Source: Moritella viscosa
GTDB taxonomy: Bacteria > Pseudomonadota > Gammaproteobacteria > Enterobacterales > Moritellaceae
DNA: 64,000 nucleotides
Direction: 5' to 3'
NCBI GenBank assembly: GCA_000953735.1
Contig: LN554852.1
Location: 186,001 to 250,000, forward strand
Shown here: piece after piece, positions 61,894 to 64,000 of the stretch
Numbering within the stretch: position 1 is the stretch's first letter
Layout: each line of letters starts with the position of its first letter
Translations under genes and position numbers: made by a program
The notes under the pieces: model-generated
What the model was told of the DNA's origin: nothing
Databases searched by the model: none
Seen by the model: only the letters and a program-made list of their open reading frames with translations

Positions 61894-61935
61894 CAAGGGC
61901 AGCGATTATATCTATAATTCGCTGCCCTTGTTTTT
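61894..61935 (+). terminator. Terminator after secE-nusG
   Basis: CAAGGGCAGCGA (61894-61905) pairs with TCGCTGCCCTTG (61919-61930) as a perfect 12-bp stem, followed by TTTTT. It separates secE-nusG from the rplKAJ genes. Confidence 0.92.
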
Positions 61936-61994
61936 CGGGAAGCTTGTATTCATGTCGGATACAGCGTTCGCACCCATATTTAAGGTAAATTAAA

Positions 61995-62423
61995 ATGGCT
62001 AAAAAAGTTACTGCATATATTAAGCTGCAAGTTTCAGCTGGTATGGCGAATCCTAGTCCACCGGTTGGTCCTGCACTTGGTCAACACGGTGTTAACATCA
62101 TGGAATTCTGTAAAGCGTTCAACGCAAAAACAGATTCTGTAGAGAAGGGTTCACCGACTCCTGTTGTTATCACAGTTTATTCTGATCGTTCGTTCACGTT
62201 CGTAACAAAGACTTCTCCAGCATCTTTCTTACTTAAGAAAGCGGCAGGCATCAAGTCTGGTTCTGGTCGTCCTAACACTGAGAAAGTGGGTACTGTTACT
62301 CGCGCTCAGCTGGAAGAGATCTCTAACACTAAACAACCAGACCTTACGGGCGCTGATCTAGAAGCTATGGTTCGCACTATTGCTGGTACAGCTCGCTCAA
62401 TGGGCTTGAACGTAGAAGGATAA
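61995..62423 (+). CDS. rplK: 50S ribosomal protein L11
   Basis: Component of the GTPase-associated centre, needed for RelA activation. It is 142 residues, starting [20 protein letters not shown] with the conserved [19 protein letters not shown]; the C-terminal rRNA-binding domain ends in [16 protein letters not shown]. First gene of rplK-rplA. Confidence 0.98.
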   Translation: MAKKVTAYIKLQVSAGMANPSPPVGPALGQHGVNIMEFCKAFNAKTDSVEKGSPTPVVITVYSDRSFTFVTKTSPASFLLKKAAGIKSGSGRPNTEKVGTVTRAQLEEISNTKQPDLTGADLEAMVRTIAGTARSMGLNVEG

Positions 62424-62431
62424 TACTGATC

Positions 62432-63130
62432 ATGGCTAAACTTTCTAAACGTATGCGTACGATCCGCGAAAAAGTGGAATCTACAAAAGCTTACGAAATC
62501 AACGAAGCTGTTGAACTTCTTAAAGAATTAGCATCTGCTAAATTCAAAGAAAGCATCGACGTTTCTGTAAACCTAGGTATTGATTCACGTAAATCTGACC
62601 AAAACGTTCGTGGCGCTACTGTGCTACCACACGGTACTGGTCGTGAAGTACGTGTTGCAGTATTTACACAAGGTGCTAACGCTGAAGCGGCTAAAGCTGC
62701 TGGCGCTGACATCGTAGGTATGGACGATCTAGCTGCACAAGTTAAAGCCGGTGAGCTTAACTTTGATGTTGTTATCGCATCTCCAGACGCTATGCGTGTT
62801 GTTGGTCAACTAGGTCAAATCCTAGGTCCACGTGGTTTAATGCCAAACCCTAAAGTTGGTACTGTAACTCCTGACGTTGCGACTGCAGTTAAAAATGCTA
62901 AGTCTGGTCAAGTTCGTTACCGTAACGACAAAGCTGGTATCATCCACACTACTATCGGTAAAGTGGATTTTGAAGCAGCGCAAATCAAGGAAAACCTTGA
63001 AGCTCTACTTAAAGCATTAAGCAAGTCAAAGCCTGCTTCTGCTAAAGGTCAATTCATCAAGAAGATCAGCCTATCTACTACGATGGGTGCTGGTCTAACT
63101 GTTGATGTTGCAACTGTAGAGACTAAATAA
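62432..63130 (+). CDS. rplA: 50S ribosomal protein L1
   Basis: L1-stalk protein; in E. coli it also represses the rplKA mRNA. It is 232 residues. Conserved blocks: [38 protein letters not shown] and [19 protein letters not shown] lies upstream of the ATG. It starts 8 bases after rplK. Confidence 0.98.
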   Translation: MAKLSKRMRTIREKVESTKAYEINEAVELLKELASAKFKESIDVSVNLGIDSRKSDQNVRGATVLPHGTGREVRVAVFTQGANAEAAKAAGADIVGMDDLAAQVKAGELNFDVVIASPDAMRVVGQLGQILGPRGLMPNPKVGTVTPDVATAVKNAKSGQVRYRNDKAGIIHTTIGKVDFEAAQIKENLEALLKALSKSKPASAKGQFIKKISLSTTMGAGLTVDVATVETK

Positions 63131-63136
63131 TTTACA

Positions 63137-63167
63137 GGAAGCAATTTATTTAGTATAATTTGCTTCC
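63137..63167 (+). terminator. Weak hairpin between rplA and the rplJ leader (attenuator-like)
   Basis: GGAAGCAA (63137-63144) pairs with TTGCTTCC (63160-63167) across a 15-base loop, followed by TTAAAATT. The T-tract is poor, so partial termination or RNA processing is more likely than full termination. Confidence 0.4.
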
Positions 63168-63271
63168 TTAAAATTAGTAGGTTGGTTAATACTAGTTTAT
63201 TAGCATTAACGGATTTACAAAAAATGTGGGTTGAAGTGAGTAAATTGAGTTTAATACTTAATTTGGTTCAC

Positions 63272-63376
63272 TTCCGTCCAAGACCGTAGGAGTTGTACTT
63301 ACATTGTAAGCATAACTTAATAATGATCGGCTATTTTAGTTAATACTTGATCTTTCCTACGTAGATGGTGCAGGAC
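63272..63376 (+). promoter_or_regulatory. L10 leader (autoregulatory binding site for L10-L7/L12)
   Basis: TTCCGTCCAAGACCGTAGG (63272-63290) and CCTACGTAGATGGTGCAGG (63356-63374) closely match the E. coli rplJ leader. CGTAGG pairs with CCTACG and the flanking AGA..GGTG elements form the kink-turn bound by the L10-L7/L12 complex. This is the known translational feedback site of the rplJL genes. Confidence 0.85.
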
Positions 63377-63504
63377 CTCTGAAGAATTTATTTTTTTCTG
63401 GAATCCAAGCCGTAATGGTTCGACTTATATTACTGCCAAAAGCAAGATATTGGTCGGAAATTTTAAATACCGATTTTTTTCGGTTTTATCCAGGAGTATA
63501 GACC

Positions 63505-64000
63505 ATGGCATTAGGTCTCGACGACAAAAAAGCAATTGTTGCTGAAGTCAACGAAGCTGCCAAGGCTGCGCTTTCTGCAGTAGTTGCTGATTCACGTGGC
63601 GTTACTGTAGGTGCAATGACTGGTCTTCGTAAGCTTGCTCGTGAGAATGGCGTCTACATCCGTGTAGTACGTAACACTCTTATGAAGCGTGCTGTTGAAG
63701 GTACGGATTTTGCGTGCCTTAACGAAGTATTTACCGGTCCAACTCTGATCGCATTCTCTAATGAGCACCCAGGTGCTGCAGCTCGTCTTTTAAAAGACTT
63801 CGCTGCACAAGAAGAATCTTTCGAAGTTAAAGCGTTAGCATTTGAAGGCGAATTTATCGGTGCAGAAAACATTGATAAACTAGCTAAACTACCAACATAC
63901 GACGAAGCAATTGCTCAGTTAATGATGACTATGAAAGAAGCATCAGCTGGCAAACTTGTACGTACATTGGCTGCTTTACGCGATCAAAAAGAGCAAGAAG
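63505..64000 (+). CDS. rplJ: 50S ribosomal protein L10 (3' end outside the window)
   Basis: Base of the L7/L12 stalk and translational repressor of its own operon. The 165 visible residues start [20 protein letters not shown] and include [28 protein letters not shown] rRNA-binding sequence. The E. coli protein is also about 165 residues, so only the stop or a few residues are missing. AGGAG precedes the ATG. rplL would follow. Confidence 0.97.
   Translation, partial: MALGLDDKKAIVAEVNEAAKAALSAVVADSRGVTVGAMTGLRKLARENGVYIRVVRNTLMKRAVEGTDFACLNEVFTGPTLIAFSNEHPGAAARLLKDFAAQEESFEVKALAFEGEFIGAENIDKLAKLPTYDEAIAQLMMTMKEASAGKLVRTLAALRDQKEQE

Overview
The window is a chromosomal segment of an AT-rich marine gammaproteobacterium. 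The 16S rRNA gene, the murB-birA-tRNA-secE-nusG-rplKAJ block, recCBD order, a torECA trimethylamine N-oxide (TMAO) respiration operon and overall protein similarity to Vibrio, Shewanella and Alteromonadales best suit Moritella or a close relative. That assignment rests on recall of the family and was not searched. No phage, insertion sequence, integron or CRISPR array was seen. Almost all of it is core genome, so the interest lies in decayed or altered genes within otherwise ordinary neighbourhoods.

Layout. 1-3.7 kb: the tail of a chemotaxis receptor, the glutathione-dependent formaldehyde detoxification pair frmA-frmB, and trmL. 4-8.2 kb: the CpxA/CpxR envelope-stress system with an exact CpxR box in front of cpxR, then fieF and cysE. 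The order matches the E. coli cpx-fieF locus, but no cpxP lies between. 8.4-11.9 kb: zapB, rraA, then a deacetylase-like protein that has lost its catalytic motifs, a family 4 glycosyltransferase, and a DUF411 metal-binding protein. 12-17.6 kb: a complete rRNA operon (two promoters, 16S, tRNA-Ile, tRNA-Ala, 23S, 5S, terminator). 17.8-26.8 kb: recC-recB-recD with stop/start overlaps at both junctions. 27-33.1 kb: a dicarboxylate/amino acid symporter, a divergent miaA-family gene, asnC, a trans-sulfuration PLP enzyme and a DUF342/FapA protein. 33.5-39.2 kb: rplY with a structured leader, a methyltransferase gene broken by an 8-bp tandem duplication, a SirB2-like protein, a DsbD/ScsB-like thiol reductase, a YgbA-like protein, a YeeZ-like epimerase and an acidic protein of unknown function. 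39.3-47.8 kb: topB, msrPQ, torE-torC-torA, yaeQ. 47.9-55.2 kb: a DUF808 protein, a DEAD-box helicase, a hybrid kinase lacking both phosphorylation residues, a 47-residue small protein, a YhhN-like protein and a MOSC/ferredoxin-reductase fusion. 55.3-64 kb: glpX, aroH, a GNAT acetyltransferase, murB, birA, four tRNA genes, a decayed tRNA-Trp where tufB-trpT would be expected, secE-nusG, and rplK-rplA-rplJ (running off the edge).

Several genes form working sets: FrmA/FrmB (formaldehyde to formate), CpxA/CpxR (envelope stress), RecBCD (break repair), MsrP/MsrQ (periplasmic methionine-sulfoxide repair), TorE/TorC/TorA (TMAO respiration), and the transcription/translation block at the right end.

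I did not find one clearly new multigene system. The leads most worth following are: the signalling protein with both phospho-acceptors replaced; the pseudo-deacetylase paired with a glycosyltransferase; the tandem-repeat frameshift in the methyltransferase; the tRNA-Trp fossil in the secE leader with tufB missing; and the unlisted 47-residue gene with a perfect ribosome binding site.
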